Part shown: positions 1 to 8,981 of the stretch, piece after piece
Layout: each line of letters begins with the position of its first letter
Position numbering within the stretch: the first letter of the stretch is position 1
From: Cyanobacteria bacterium REEB417
GTDB lineage: Bacteria; Cyanobacteriota; Cyanobacteriia; PCC-6307; Cyanobiaceae
Reading direction: 5' to 3'
Length of the DNA: 35,168 bases
NCBI GenBank assembly: GCA_018970945.1
Contig: JAGWVJ010000020.1
Span: forward strand, 1 to 35,168
Program-made: the position numbers and the translations under genes
The notes under the pieces: generated by a model
Told to the model about the DNA's origin: nothing
Databases searched by the model: none
The model's input: the letters and a program-made list of their open reading frames with translations, nothing else

Positions 1-1711
1 TGAAGGTGCGCCACACCTGCAGCACGAAGTCGCTGGCCAGGTCCTTCCAGAGGTTGCAGTCCTGGTAGGCGGTGTAGTTGCTGGCGTCCCAGGGACGCTC
101 GTTGGGGGCCCCGAGGTCATGGGGGGTGGCGCCGCCCACCTTGCGGGCCGCTTCGACCCGGCCCTTGCCCTGGGTGAAGTACCAACCGATCGGCCTGGGC
201 GTGGGGTCGGCCGCCGGGATCGCCCGGGCAAAGCTGCGCAGCACCGACTTGTCGAGCTCAGGCCACAGCTGCAGCAGGGCAAACGAGCCATAAAGCCGCA
301 CATCGAGGCTTTCGTACCAGGCGTAGTCGAGACACTCGAGCACGCCGAAGCGGCCCACCGGGTCGGCCGGGCTGGCCGCAGTCCAGAGGCTGCCGCCGCT
401 GGCCAGGTCGTAGAGCTCGTTGAGCAGGGCCATGCGCAGCTGCTCGGGCAGGTCGCTGCGTTGCAGCACCGGCCGCTGCCAGGTCTCGATCGCTGTGCGC
501 CAGCTGCGCCAGTGGTTCAGCGCCTCGCTGGCCATGGCAGCGGCGTTGGTGCCGCTGCTACCGAAAAAGTCGGTGTAGCGGCGCAGGGCCTCGGTGCCGC
601 GGGCAAAGGCGGTGACCGGCAGGTCCCAGCTGATCACCAACGGAATCTCTGCGGTGGCGCCGGGCTCCAGCCGCAGACGCACCGCCAGGGCGGCGCTGCT
701 GGCTTCACCGGCCCGGCTGCGGCGGTCGTTGTTGCTGTCGGGGATGGTGCCGTCTGTGGCGAAGCTCTGCCACAGCTCGGCGCCGCTGCCGCTGGGGTCC
801 CAGCGGCTGCAGCGCATGATCTCGGCGCCGATGCCGGCCGCCGCCAGGGTGGTCGCATCGGGCACCGCCAGACACCACTGCCCCTCCCCTTCTTTGAGAG
901 GTGTCGAGCGGTCGCCCTCCAGCAGCAGCCCCTTAACGCCGCCGTGGTCGTACCAGCGGTTGCGCTGCCCCTCACCCCGGCCGATCGCCGGGATGTAGCT
1001 GTACTCGGGGCTGCCGTCGTCGCGGAAGCGAACCTCGGCCGAGGCATCGGTGTTGGTGAACCAGCCCACCGTGTTGCGCCAGCTCAACAGCAGCGACAAC
1101 TCCAGCGGTCTGCTGGTGGGGTTGTGCAGCGTCCAGGCGAACACCGCCAGCGGATAGCTGGTGCGCTGGTAGTCGCCCGGGATGATCGGGCTGAAAGCTT
1201 CGCAGCTCACCCGGGCAGCAAAGACGCCGCTGTAGCTGGTGCGGCTGACGGGGTAGCGCGCTTCGTAACGGCCGGTGCTGCGCTCATCTGTGCTGGCCGG
1301 GTACCAGCTCCAGGCGCTCAGGGGCTCGCCGGCTTCGGGCCTGGAGGCATCGCACTGGGGTTTGACCGCCAGGGCATGGGCCCTGCGGTTGGTGCCGTCG
1401 TGTTCAAACAGGGCGAACTGGCAGTCGGGCAGGGTGCCGAACCAGTGCTCGCCGCCATCGAGGTGCCAGAGATTGACGTTGCCGTCGGGGCCACGGCCGA
1501 TGCAGCCCGCGCCAAAGCCCCCGAGGGGCATGCCGTGGTTGGGGCCGTCGTCGAGGTTGCTGGCGTAGCGCACTGTGTAGGGCTGCTGCCAGCCCAGGCC
1601 GAAGGGGCGACTCCAGGCGCAGTCCAGGGGTGCCGTCAGGCTGGTGTCACCACCGCCCCGGCGGTCTCCCTTGAGCAACCCGAGGAGCTTCGAAAGGCCG
1701 AGGCGCGCCAT
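1..1711 (-). CDS. GH116 glucosylceramidase-like glycoside hydrolase (GBA2 family), partial
   Basis: The gene runs off the left edge; 570 codons of the N-terminal part are visible. Reading the minus strand from an ATG at 1711 gives a continuous frame with family GH116 hallmarks: an N-terminal domain with the segment MPLGGFGAGCIGRGPDG, and the start of the catalytic (alpha/alpha)6 domain with GVLECLDYAWYESLDVRLYG, which matches the region holding the catalytic nucleophile of human GBA2 and bacterial GH116 enzymes. The nucleophile candidate is Glu459. The conserved HDLGAPNERPW and NLWKDL segments follow. The acid/base Asp lies beyond the window, so activity cannot be judged fully. The family cleaves beta-glucosides including glucosylceramide; the cyanobacterial substrate is unknown. 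No signal peptide is visible, so it is probably cytoplasmic. The start lacks a clear ribosome site and could be a little different. It sits 41 nt downstream of a 78-aa ORF on the same strand. Confidence 0.9.
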   Translation of the reverse strand, partial: MARLGLSKLLGLLKGDRRGGGDTSLTAPLDCAWSRPFGLGWQQPYTVRYASNLDDGPNHGMPLGGFGAGCIGRGPDGNVNLWHLDGGEHWFGTLPDCQFALFEHDGTNRRAHALAVKPQCDASRPEAGEPLSAWSWYPASTDERSTGRYEARYPVSRTSYSGVFAARVSCEAFSPIIPGDYQRTSYPLAVFAWTLHNPTSRPLELSLLLSWRNTVGWFTNTDASAEVRFRDDGSPEYSYIPAIGRGEGQRNRWYDHGGVKGLLLEGDRSTPLKEGEGQWCLAVPDATTLAAAGIGAEIMRCSRWDPSGSGAELWQSFATDGTIPDSNNDRRSRAGEASSAALAVRLRLEPGATAEIPLVISWDLPVTAFARGTEALRRYTDFFGSSGTNAAAMASEALNHWRSWRTAIETWQRPVLQRSDLPEQLRMALLNELYDLASGGSLWTAASPADPVGRFGVLECLDYAWYESLDVRLYGSFALLQLWPELDKSVLRSFARAIPAADPTPRPIGWYFTQGKGRVEAARKVGGATPHDLGAPNERPWDASNYTAYQDCNLWKDLASDFVLQVWRTF

Positions 1712-1751
1712 GGAATCCGGGTCGGGGTGAATCTGCGTTCGCGACAGCTTG

Positions 1752-1988
1752 TCAGACCCGGCGCTGTGGCGCCTCGAGGCCGCCGGCCTCCTGATCGATC
1801 AGGGCGTCCAGGGTCACAGCGGTGCGCACCAGTCCCTGGTAGCGCTGCACCAATCTCCGGTTGCGCTCGATCCAGCTGGCCGGGTTCTGATGCGGCCGTG
1901 CCTCGTCGCCATCGAGCAGCTCCAGATCGGTTTGTTGGGCGATCAGCGCCAGCACCAGCTCATGGATGCGGCGGCGGCGTTCGGCCAT
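1752..1988 (-). CDS. small hypothetical protein (78 aa) upstream of the GH116 gene
   Basis: I do not recognise this protein. It begins MAERRRRIHELVLALIAQQ and looks like a small, charged, mostly helical soluble protein with no membrane segment, cysteine pair or signal peptide. It is divergent from cobL (83 nt between starts) and ends 41 nt before the GH116 start, so the two may share a transcript. The amino-acid make-up is sensible for a real protein, but no known motif supports it, and an overlapping plus-strand frame is also open here. It could instead be leader sequence of the GH116 gene. Confidence 0.45.
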   Translation of the reverse strand: MAERRRRIHELVLALIAQQTDLELLDGDEARPHQNPASWIERNRRLVQRYQGLVRTAVTLDALIDQEAGGLEAPQRRV

Positions 1989-2071
1989 GGCGCGATGCAG
2001 CAGATTGAGTGCACGTCAATTGTCGGGGAGGTGCATTGCGAGCCCGATCCCTGCCCAGTGTTTCGCCGCTG

Positions 2072-3346
2072 ATGCCGATCGTTGTGCTCGGTACCGATGC
2101 CGCGGGGGTCGATGGTCTGCCGGCGGCCCTGCAGGATCAACTCATGGCTGCCGATCTGGTGGTCCTGCCGCAACGGCTGCTGGCCCTTCAGGCGCAGTGG
2201 TTTGAGCAGCGTGAGCTGCATCCAGAACTGCTCAGCAGTGATCAGCCTGCTGCCCTGATCGAGCGGATCGAAGCCGCGCGCCAGGCCGATCAGCGCATTG
2301 TGGTGCTGGCCAGTGGTGATCCCCTCTGGTTCGGGATCGGTCGCCTGCTGCTTGAGCGCTTTGGCGCCGGGGCATTGCGTTTTCAGCCCGCACCCAGCTC
2401 GCTGCAGCTGGCTTTTGCACGGATCGGCCGCCCCTGGCAGGACGCCCAGTGGATCAGCCTGCATGGCCGTGAGCCGGAGCCGTTGGCGGCACGCCTGCAG
2501 CAGCGCCCAACCGCCTTGGCGGTGCTCACCGACCCCCAGCGCGGCGGTGCTGCTGCGGTGCGGCAGATCCTGCGCGCCTCCGGCATGGAGACGGCCTATG
2601 GCTTTTGGTTGTGTGAGCGGCTGGGCCATCCCGATGAACGGGTCCAGCAGCTGGCGCTTCAACAGGCGCTGCCGGCCGATCTGGATCCCCTCCACCTGGT
2701 GGTGCTGATCGCCCATGAGCCGCCCGCCCCAGCGCTGGGCGAGCTGCCGTTGTTTGGCATCGCCGATGGCCTCTGGCTGCAGCACGGCGACCGGCCCGGG
2801 CTGATGACCAAGCGCGAAGTGCGCATTCAGCTGCTGGCCGAGCTGCGCTTGCCGCCCACCGGCGTGCTCTGGGACGTCGGTGCCGGTGTCGGCAGCGTCG
2901 GCATCGAGGCGCTGCGGCTGCGGCCCCAGCTTCAGCTCTGGGCTCTGGAGCAGCGCGGCGGCGGTGCGGCACTGATCCGCCGCAATGCCGAGCGCTTTGG
3001 CGTTGCAGCAGCACTGGCCGCTGGCGGGGTGATCGAGGGCCGTGCCCCTGGGGCTCTGACCACGCTGCCGGATCCCGATCGGGTGCTGCTCGGTGGCGGC
3101 GGTTGTGAGCGCGCTGCGATCGCTGCAGCAGCCTGCGGGCGGCTGCGCCCTGGTGGGGTGATCGTGATTCCACTGGCCACGCTGGAGGCGCTGGCAGAGC
3201 TGCGGCCGGTGCTTGAGCGCGCAGGGTTGCAGCTGAGCGTCACCCAGATCCAGGCCTGGCGCGGGGCTCCTTTGGCCGATGGCACCCGCCTGGCGCCCTT
3301 GAACCCGGTGCTGGTGCTCAGCGCGCAGAAGCCGGCAGCGGGGTGA
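2072..3346 (+). CDS. cobL: bifunctional precorrin-6Y C5,15-methyltransferase / decarboxylase (CbiE-CbiT fusion)
   Basis: This 424-aa protein carries out late steps of corrin-ring synthesis for cobalamin: methylation at C5 and C15 and decarboxylation of the C12 acetate, using S-adenosylmethionine. Residues 1 to about 215 form the CbiE tetrapyrrole-methylase half, with the ASGDPLWFGIG loop at 80-89. Residues from about 240 form the CbiT half, with MTKREVR (245-251) and the SAM-binding DVGAGVGSVGIE (268-279). The length fits a full fusion. The frame is open 63 nt further upstream, but MPIVVLGTD at 2072 matches the family N-terminus. It is divergent from the 78-aa ORF, and its last 29 nt overlap the end of the convergent DUF192 gene. 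A second cobalamin gene, cobQ, lies 27 kb away in the window, so the pathway is scattered. Confidence 0.95.
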   Translation: MPIVVLGTDAAGVDGLPAALQDQLMAADLVVLPQRLLALQAQWFEQRELHPELLSSDQPAALIERIEAARQADQRIVVLASGDPLWFGIGRLLLERFGAGALRFQPAPSSLQLAFARIGRPWQDAQWISLHGREPEPLAARLQQRPTALAVLTDPQRGGAAAVRQILRASGMETAYGFWLCERLGHPDERVQQLALQQALPADLDPLHLVVLIAHEPPAPALGELPLFGIADGLWLQHGDRPGLMTKREVRIQLLAELRLPPTGVLWDVGAGVGSVGIEALRLRPQLQLWALEQRGGGAALIRRNAERFGVAAALAAGGVIEGRAPGALTTLPDPDRVLLGGGGCERAAIAAAACGRLRPGGVIVIPLATLEALAELRPVLERAGLQLSVTQIQAWRGAPLADGTRLAPLNPVLVLSAQKPAAG

Positions 3347-3806
3347 TCTGCACGGCAGTGCCCACGGTGATGCCCAGCCGTGCCGCCTCGCCGGCGGCGA
3401 GCTCGATCACGGCATCACCGGGCTGATCGGGCCCGTACGACCTGCAGGGCAGTCGCGCGCAGGGGGTGGCGTTCGCCTCGATCGCGATCACCCGCCCATC
3501 GTCGATGAACAGCATGTCGAGGGGAGAGGGTGTCTGGTGCATCCAGAACCGCATCAGGATGTCTGTGCTGAAGGGGAACCACATCCCCCGTAGCGGCGGC
3601 AGTGGCGCGCGATGCTGCAGGCCCTTGAACTGTTCGTGGGGTTCATCGGCCATCTCCAGCAGGATGCAGGTCTGCGGTTGCAGGCACCATTGCGCCTCCA
3701 GGGGCAACTGTTGGGCTCTGTTGGGGCTTGCCCCGGCAGGCTTGAGGCCAGAGGCACCTGCTGCCAGCAGGGCAGCGGTGAGGCTGAGGCGAAGCAGCGG
3801 TTTCAT
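3318..3806 (-). CDS. DUF192 family exported protein
   Basis: This 162-aa protein has a typical export signal (MKPLLRLSLTAALLAAGASG) and then the DUF192 domain, shown by RFWMHQTPSPLDMLFIDDG (86-104) and the neighbouring MWFPF. DUF192 proteins are small beta-rich proteins, usually periplasmic or surface-anchored, of unknown function. The frame is open 14 codons further upstream, but the start at MKPLL places the signal peptide at the N-terminus. It starts only 1 nt after the stop of the upstream winged-helix regulator (stop codon 3808-3810), so it probably belongs to the nadK-regulator transcript. Its 3' end overlaps cobL on the other strand by 29 nt. Cysteines at the mature N-terminus (CLQPQTC) and in CARLPC could pair in the periplasm (inference). 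Confidence 0.9.
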   Translation of the reverse strand: MKPLLRLSLTAALLAAGASGLKPAGASPNRAQQLPLEAQWCLQPQTCILLEMADEPHEQFKGLQHRAPLPPLRGMWFPFSTDILMRFWMHQTPSPLDMLFIDDGRVIAIEANATPCARLPCRSYGPDQPGDAVIELAAGEAARLGITVGTAVQITPLPASAR

Positions 3807-3807
3807 C

Positions 3808-4476
3808 TCAGGGACTCTGGGGAATTCCATCGCAGAGGCAGTAGCCATGGCCGCGCACGGTGTGGATCAGCCGCCGCTCGCCGCCGGCCTCCAGCTTCTG
3901 CCGCAGGTAGCGCACGTACACCTCGATCACGTTGCTGGCGGCGCCCTGTTGGTCGTTCCAGATGCTGCCCAGGATGCTCTCCCGGCTCAGCACCTGGCCG
4001 GCCCGCTCGACCAGGAACAGCAGCAACTGGTATTCGCGCGCTGTGAGGGCAACGCTGCGTCCACCGCGGCGCACCTGGCGTTTGGCCATGTTGATCGTCA
4101 GATCGGCCACCTGCAGTTGCGGCTCGCTGAGGCGCGACCCCTGCTGCAGGCCCAGATGCAGCCGCAGCCGCATCAACAGGTCGCTGGGCCCCAGTCCCGA
4201 CAGCCAGAAGTCATCGGCGCCGCTGGCCAGGCAGCGGCTGCGGGCCTCGACACTGTCCTGGCCCAGGTCGAGCAGGATGGCCGCATCCCCCAGCCATTGG
4301 CGCAGGCCGGGGATGCGGGCCGCGGCGCCGGCCGCCACCACCGCCACCTGGGGGGTGATCGCTGGCGGGCCTTCAGTCGCCGCCGAGTCGAGCACGGGCG
4401 CATACCCCGAAGCTTCGAGCCGCGAGGCCAGCGCCTCGGCCTGGGGGCCCACCAGCAGCACGGCAGGAGCCTGCAT
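3808..4476 (-). CDS. OmpR/PhoB-type winged-helix regulator with a degenerate receiver domain
   Basis: This 222-aa protein has a receiver-like N-terminal domain (about 1-110) and a clear OmpR/PhoB winged-helix DNA-binding domain (about 125-218: VALTAREYQLLLFLVERAG, the NVIEVYVRYLRQKLE recognition-helix region, and IHTVRGHGYCL). The receiver has lost its phosphorylation chemistry. Where the acidic pair normally follows the first strand the sequence is VGPQAE (positions 9-14); the phospho-acceptor position is Ala48; the conserved Thr/Ser position is Asp70; and the conserved Lys is Ser93. It still keeps the SGADDF helix motif. It is therefore probably a phosphorylation-independent regulator, as known for some cyanobacterial OmpR-family proteins such as NblR. 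Its ATG overlaps the nadK stop by 1 nt (TGATG), which implies translational coupling. No histidine kinase is nearby. Confidence 0.93.
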   Translation of the reverse strand: MQAPAVLLVGPQAEALASRLEASGYAPVLDSAATEGPPAITPQVAVVAAGAAARIPGLRQWLGDAAILLDLGQDSVEARSRCLASGADDFWLSGLGPSDLLMRLRLHLGLQQGSRLSEPQLQVADLTINMAKRQVRRGGRSVALTAREYQLLLFLVERAGQVLSRESILGSIWNDQQGAASNVIEVYVRYLRQKLEAGGERRLIHTVRGHGYCLCDGIPQSP

Positions 4477-5378
4477 CAGCACGGTTTGGCCACATGGGGG
4501 AGGCCCCAGCCGAGCTTGTTGCGCAGCACCTGGAAGAACTCGTGGTCGGCCAGACGAACGAAGCGCACCGGGTGGTCGCTGCGGCGGATCAGCACCCGGT
4601 CTTCGGGCCAGATGTAGCAACCGGCGCTGCCGTCGACCACCATCATCAGCCGCTCGGGCGTGGCTGGAAACACCGTCACAGGCTCCCGGTCGCTGAACAC
4701 CAGGGCCCGGGAGGCCAGTGAGTGGGGAGCGATCGGGGTCAGCTGCAGCACCGGGCAGTCGGGCGTGATCACCGGGCCACCGGCGCTCAGGGCATAGGCC
4801 GTCGATCCCGTGGGGGTCGCCAGGATCACCCCGTCGGCGGCGATGTCGACCGGAGCATGCCGCCCGATCGCAATCTCGAAATGGCACATGCTGGTGAGGG
4901 GCTCGCGATGCAGGGCCATCTCGTTGAGGCAGAGCACCTCCCAGCGGCGCTGCTCACCACGCATGACGCTGACGATCAGCATCGTGCGCTCTTCGATGCT
5001 CCAGTCGCCGGCCAGCAGCTGGTCGAGCACCGCATCGAGCTGGTCGAGGTAGGCCTCGGCCAGAAAGCCCAGGTGCCCGGTGTTGATCGTCAGGATCGGC
5101 ACCCCGATCGGTGCGGTCATGCGGGCCGCCGACAGCACCGTGCCGTCGCCGCCCAGCACGATCGCCAGGCCCAGGTCGGCCGCAAAGCTGCCCGGCACGC
5201 AGGCCCTGTACCCCTGGGTGCGCAGGTGCTGGTCAGGGTTGGCGAAGCCCACCATGCCGCCCGAGCTGCTGACCCGCACGACGCCATGGCCTGCTGCACT
5301 GAAGCGCGCTTCGATGGCATCGGCCGTGGCCATGGCCAGGTCCTTGCCGTCGTTGACGATCAGTCCGACGCGGGGCAC
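4476..5378 (-). CDS. nadK: NAD kinase
   Basis: The 300-aa protein phosphorylates NAD to NADP in the cytoplasm. Diagnostic motifs are [13 protein letters not shown] (GGDGT at 76-80, with the catalytic Asp), LNEMAL (Asn152-Glu153) and [18 protein letters not shown] (TPTGSTAY about 188-195). Full length and intact. Its stop shares a base with the start of the downstream pseudo-receiver regulator, so the two are co-translated. pheS lies 47 nt upstream on the same strand, which makes a pheS-nadK-regulator-DUF192 transcript likely. Cyanobacteria often carry two NAD kinases; which paralogue this is cannot be told from the window. Confidence 0.96.
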   Translation of the reverse strand: MPRVGLIVNDGKDLAMATADAIEARFSAAGHGVVRVSSSGGMVGFANPDQHLRTQGYRACVPGSFAADLGLAIVLGGDGTVLSAARMTAPIGVPILTINTGHLGFLAEAYLDQLDAVLDQLLAGDWSIEERTMLIVSVMRGEQRRWEVLCLNEMALHREPLTSMCHFEIAIGRHAPVDIAADGVILATPTGSTAYALSAGGPVITPDCPVLQLTPIAPHSLASRALVFSDREPVTVFPATPERLMMVVDGSAGCYIWPEDRVLIRRSDHPVRFVRLADHEFFQVLRNKLGWGLPHVAKPC

Positions 5379-5425
5379 CGACCGGCAGCAGGGGGCCAGT
5401 CGAGTTTATGGCGGCAGGCCGGCCC

Positions 5426-6433
5426 TCAGAACTGCTCGAGAAAGCGCAGGTCGCTGCTGAACAGCCGGCGGATGTCGTCGATGCCGTGGCGCACCATGCA
5501 GAACCGTTCGACCCCGAGGCCCGCGGCAAAGCCGCTCCAGCGTTCTGGATCGAGGCCCAGCCCCTCGAGCACGGCCGGATCGACCATGCCGCAGCCCATC
5601 ACCTCAAGCCAGCGGCCGCGCCACTGCACATCGACCTCGGCACTGGGTTCGGTGAAGGGGAAATAGCTGGCCCTGAAGCGCACCGGCAGGTCGCCGAAGA
5701 AGGCCTTCAGAAAGGCCATCACGGTACCGCGCAGATGGCTGAAGTCGAGCCCCTCATCAAGGGCCAGCACCTCGACCTGGTGAAACACCGGCGAGTGGGT
5801 GGCATCCACGGCATCCCGGCGGTAGACGCGACCGGGAGCCACGATGCGCACGGGTGGTGCCTGGTTTTCCAGATAGCGGATCTGCACCGGCGAGGTGTGG
5901 GTGCGCAGCAGCCGCCCATCACCCAGATAGAAGGTGTCCTGCATGTCCCGCGCAGGATGATGGGGCGGGATGTTGAGCGCCGTGAAGTTGTGGTGGTCGG
6001 TCTCGATCTCGGGGCCCTCGGCGACGCGATACCCCAGCCCCGCAAAGATGTCGACGATCTCTTCGATCGTGCTGATCAGGGGGTGGCGGTGCCCCGGTGG
6101 CGTGTAGCTGCAGGGGGCTGTCACATCGATCGTCTCGGCGGCGATCTGCTCGGCCAGGGCCGCGGCCTGAACGGCCGCGAGACGCGCACCCAGCAGGCTC
6201 TGCACCTGTTCCTTGAGCACGTTGGCCCGTTGACCCACCTGGGGACGCTCCTCGGCCGAGAGTTTGCCCATCGCCCCCAGAACCCCCGAGAGCCGGCCCT
6301 TCTTGCCAAGCAGGGCGATGCGCAGCTCCTCCAGTTCGGCGGCGGTGGCAGCGGTTTCAATGCTGCGGGCCGCTTCGGCTTCAAGGCTGTCGAGCTGCGT
6401 GCTGAGCTCGGTCAGGGTGATCGGGGCGCCCAC
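5426..6433 (-). CDS. pheS: phenylalanine-tRNA ligase alpha subunit
   Basis: This is the catalytic alpha subunit of the alpha2beta2 enzyme that charges tRNA-Phe. The N-terminal coiled-coil tRNA-binding arm (about 1-90, with [11 protein letters not shown]) is followed by the class II synthetase core: [30 protein letters not shown] (motif 2 region), SPVFHQVEV and motif 3 [18 protein letters not shown] at about 305-322. The frame stays open far upstream through the surE shadow, but the first plausible start is GTG at 6433 (next residues GAPITLTEL). That gives 335 aa, the usual bacterial PheS length. No Shine-Dalgarno is visible. It is divergent from surE with 72 nt between starts. pheT is not adjacent. 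Confidence 0.95.
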   Translation of the reverse strand: MGAPITLTELSTQLDSLEAEAARSIETAATAAELEELRIALLGKKGRLSGVLGAMGKLSAEERPQVGQRANVLKEQVQSLLGARLAAVQAAALAEQIAAETIDVTAPCSYTPPGHRHPLISTIEEIVDIFAGLGYRVAEGPEIETDHHNFTALNIPPHHPARDMQDTFYLGDGRLLRTHTSPVQIRYLENQAPPVRIVAPGRVYRRDAVDATHSPVFHQVEVLALDEGLDFSHLRGTVMAFLKAFFGDLPVRFRASYFPFTEPSAEVDVQWRGRWLEVMGCGMVDPAVLEGLGLDPERWSGFAAGLGVERFCMVRHGIDDIRRLFSSDLRFLEQF

Positions 6434-6505
6434 GGAGACCGTTGCTTGGTGGCTGGACTGTAGGCAGCGGCTTCTGGGTACCCTGCGGTCAACGGTTCTG
6501 CCTGG

Positions 6506-7297
6506 ATGGCCCCGCTCAGGATCCTGATCAGCAACGACGACGGGGTCTTCGCGGACGGCATCCGCGCCCTGGCGGCCGAGGCGGCGGCCCGGGGGCACCG
6601 GGTGAGCGTGGTCTGCCCCGATCAGGAGCGTTCTGCCACCGGCCATGGGCTGACCCTGCAGACACCGATCCGCGCCGAGCGGGCCGATGCGCTGTTCGCG
6701 CCTGGGGTTGAGGCCTGGGCCTGCAGCGGCACCCCCAGCGACTGCGTCAAGCTGGCTTTGTTTTCCCTGCTCGAGGGGTGGCCCGATCTGGTGCTCTCGG
6801 GGATCAACCACGGCCCCAACCTGGGCACCGACACCCTGTACTCGGGCACGGTGAGTGCCGCCATGGAGGGCACGATCGAAGGGCTGCCCGCCCTGGCCGT
6901 CAGCAGTGCCGATTTTCAGTGGCGACAGTTCGGGCCGGCGGCCGCCATCGCCCTTGATGTGGCCGAACGGATGCTGCAGCTGGGCTGGCCCGCCAGCACC
7001 CTGCTCAACCTCAACGTGCCCCCCCTTCCGGCTGCTCAGATCGGTGAACTGCGCTGGTGCCGCAAGGCGGTGCGCCGCTACACCGACCAGTTCGTCAAGC
7101 GGGTCGATCCCCGCGGCCGCACCTACTACTGGCTCGCCGGGGAGGTGGCCAACGATCTGGAGGCCGAGGTCGCCGGGCCGGCGGCCTGGCCCACCGATGT
7201 GGCCCATGTGGCGGCCGGCGGTGTCTCCCTGACGCCGCTTCAACCCGAACTGTTCTGGCGGGGCGACTGCGACACCCTGCCTCAGCTGGGGCGGTAG
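6506..7297 (+). CDS. surE: 5'/3'-nucleotidase SurE
   Basis: SurE dephosphorylates nucleoside monophosphates (and short polyphosphates in studied members) and is a cytoplasmic metal enzyme. The 263-aa sequence begins [19 protein letters not shown]; the metal ligands Asp11, Asp12, Ser43 (in ERSATGHG) and Asn101 (in [11 protein letters not shown]) are all present, as is the [12 protein letters not shown] loop. Length matches the family. The last 16 nt overlap the end of the convergent DUF3611 gene. Confidence 0.96.
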   Translation: MAPLRILISNDDGVFADGIRALAAEAAARGHRVSVVCPDQERSATGHGLTLQTPIRAERADALFAPGVEAWACSGTPSDCVKLALFSLLEGWPDLVLSGINHGPNLGTDTLYSGTVSAAMEGTIEGLPALAVSSADFQWRQFGPAAAIALDVAERMLQLGWPASTLLNLNVPPLPAAQIGELRWCRKAVRRYTDQFVKRVDPRGRTYYWLAGEVANDLEAEVAGPAAWPTDVAHVAAGGVSLTPLQPELFWRGDCDTLPQLGR

Positions 7298-7863
7298 ATC
7301 CGCTGCAGCAGCCAGAGGCTGATCCAGAGCCCGATCAGGTGGGCGAACAGCACCTGGGTGTTGCCCAGCACCGAGAGCATCTCGATCGAGGTGATCGGCA
7401 GCCCCACCAGCCGTCCGGCGGCGCCGGGCGTCGCTTGGATCTGGGCGCCGAAAAAGCCCGGCACCTGCTGTGAGGCCTGCACGAACAGGCTGCCGGCCAG
7501 AGACTGATAGCCCACCACCGCCAGGGTGATGCCCACCAGGTCGGCCAGCAGTCCCCGTTTGAGCATCTGGGCGGTTTCGCCCTTGCTGGGGCGCGCCGGC
7601 GAGTCGAGCGCCCGACCGCAGCGCACCACCATCCAGCTGTGCCACAGGGACCACAGCAACAGCAGAAACGAGAACGTCGTGAGTGAGATTCCGGGACCCA
7701 GCCCCAGGGCCCGCGACGAGTTGGCGGCAAGCCTGCCGCCGATGTTGTTGAAGGTCAACACCCCGACGACCACCACACCCAGGGCCACCTGAACCCAGAA
7801 ACGCACCCAGCCAAGGCGCCGCAGGGCGGCCGAGATCAGCTGCAGGTCAAGGCGATCGGCCAT
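7282..7863 (-). CDS. DUF3611 family membrane protein
   Basis: A 193-aa integral membrane protein that matches the DUF3611 family of cyanobacteria and plastid-bearing eukaryotes; function unknown. Four hydrophobic segments are evident: near [56 protein letters not shown] and [17 protein letters not shown]. The loop after the second segment is basic and hydrophilic ([16 protein letters not shown]). No catalytic residues are apparent. The start ATG is followed by a charged amphipathic stretch ([19 protein letters not shown]). It is divergent from ribF and convergent with surE. Confidence 0.85.
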   Translation of the reverse strand: MADRLDLQLISAALRRLGWVRFWVQVALGVVVVGVLTFNNIGGRLAANSSRALGLGPGISLTTFSFLLLLWSLWHSWMVVRCGRALDSPARPSKGETAQMLKRGLLADLVGITLAVVGYQSLAGSLFVQASQQVPGFFGAQIQATPGAAGRLVGLPITSIEMLSVLGNTQVLFAHLIGLWISLWLLQRIYRPS

Positions 7864-7979
7864 GGGGGGCGCGCCGGGAGCGCAGGGGATGCAGGGCTGA
7901 TTCCAAAGTTGCCATGGGAAGATCGCCCTGTCCCGCCGTCCGGGTGGGTTTCGTTGCGTTGCTGCTGCGCTGCTCTGAG

Positions 7980-8981
7980 TTGATCCCGCTGCGAACCCCT
8001 GCCGACGCTGAGCGTCCGACCGCCATCGCGTTGGGCAGTTTTGACGGGCTGCATCAGGGGCACCGCCAGGTGATTGCTGCAGTTACCGCCGCTGCGGCTG
8101 CCGATCCCCAGTTATGTCCCACCGTGGTGAGCTTCTGGCCCCATCCGCGCGAGGTGTTGCACGGTGAGGCGCGTCTGCGGCTGGATTTGCCCGAAGACAA
8201 ACTCGAGCTGCTCGAACCGCTTGGCATCGCCCAGCTGGTGCTGGTGCCCTTTGATCGGGCCCTGGCGGCGCTCGCGCCCGAGGCCTTTGTGAATGGGGTG
8301 CTGCTGCAGCAACTTGGTGCCCGCTGCATCGCCGTGGGTGAAAACTTTCGCTTTGGCGTGGGGCGCAGCGGTTCGGCGGCCGACTTGCAGCGGTTGGCGG
8401 CCGCCCACGGGGTGGCGGTCACCGTGGTGCCGATGCTCCACGACGCCGCGGGGCGTCACAGCAGCAGCCGCATCCGCCGGGCCCTGGCCGAGGGTGACCT
8501 GTCGCAGGCGGGTCGGCTGTTGCAGCGGCCCTACCGCTTCTGCGGCCGGGTGGTACGCGGTCGTGGGTTGGGCCGGGGCCTGGGCTGGCCCACGGCCAAT
8601 CTTGAGGTCGATGGCCGCAAGTTTCTGCCGCGGGAGGGCGTCTACGCCGCCCGGGTCTGGCTGCGGGACGGGGCGAACAACCCCGCCGAGACCGCAATGG
8701 CGGCGGTGATGAACCTGGGCCCCCAGCCCACGGTCGATCCGGCGGCCCCCTCGGCGGTGGAGGTGCATCTGCTGGACCGCGAGCTCGAGCTCGTCGGCCG
8801 TGAGCTCGTGGTCGAGCCGCTCGTCTTTCTGCGCGATCAGCAGCGGTTTGCCGATCTCCAGGCCCTCAGCGACCAGATCGGCCGCGACGCCAGGCAGGCC
8901 CGGGACCTAAGCCGCGGGATAGGCGTTGCCCAGTCCCCAGCTGATCAGCGCCGCGATGCCGCCGAGCAGCAGAATCCCTGA
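7980..8981 (+). CDS. ribF: bifunctional riboflavin kinase / FAD synthetase
   Basis: RibF converts riboflavin to FMN and FMN to FAD. The N-terminal FMN adenylyltransferase domain shows ALGSFDGLHQGHRQV (17-31) and GENFRFGVGRSGSAADL; HSSSRIRRAL matches the ISSTR-type motif. The C-terminal riboflavin-kinase domain has GRGLGRGLGWPTANLEV, then VYAARV and VMNLGPQPTV. The start is uncertain. The frame is open from ATG 7914, with GTG at 7944 and TTG at 7980. I chose TTG because MIPLRTPADAERPTAIALG resembles picocyanobacterial N-termini, giving 333 aa. No ribosome site decides it. The last 75 nt overlap a small membrane ORF on the minus strand. Confidence 0.93.
   Translation: MIPLRTPADAERPTAIALGSFDGLHQGHRQVIAAVTAAAAADPQLCPTVVSFWPHPREVLHGEARLRLDLPEDKLELLEPLGIAQLVLVPFDRALAALAPEAFVNGVLLQQLGARCIAVGENFRFGVGRSGSAADLQRLAAAHGVAVTVVPMLHDAAGRHSSSRIRRALAEGDLSQAGRLLQRPYRFCGRVVRGRGLGRGLGWPTANLEVDGRKFLPREGVYAARVWLRDGANNPAETAMAAVMNLGPQPTVDPAAPSAVEVHLLDRELELVGRELVVEPLVFLRDQQRFADLQALSDQIGRDARQARDLSRGIGVAQSPADQRRDAAEQQNP

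Noticed and set aside
119-2008. A 629-codon open frame on the plus strand
   Set aside because: It is the antisense shadow of the GH116 gene, whose minus-strand translation has real family motifs; the plus-strand product is low-complexity Ala/Gly/Val/Gln.
3466-4617. 383-codon plus-strand frame
   Set aside because: Antisense to the DUF192 and winged-helix regulator genes, both of which have recognisable domains.
6434-7654. Long upstream extension of the pheS frame
   Set aside because: It runs antisense through surE and gives a shadow sequence; the start at 6433 yields the normal PheS length.
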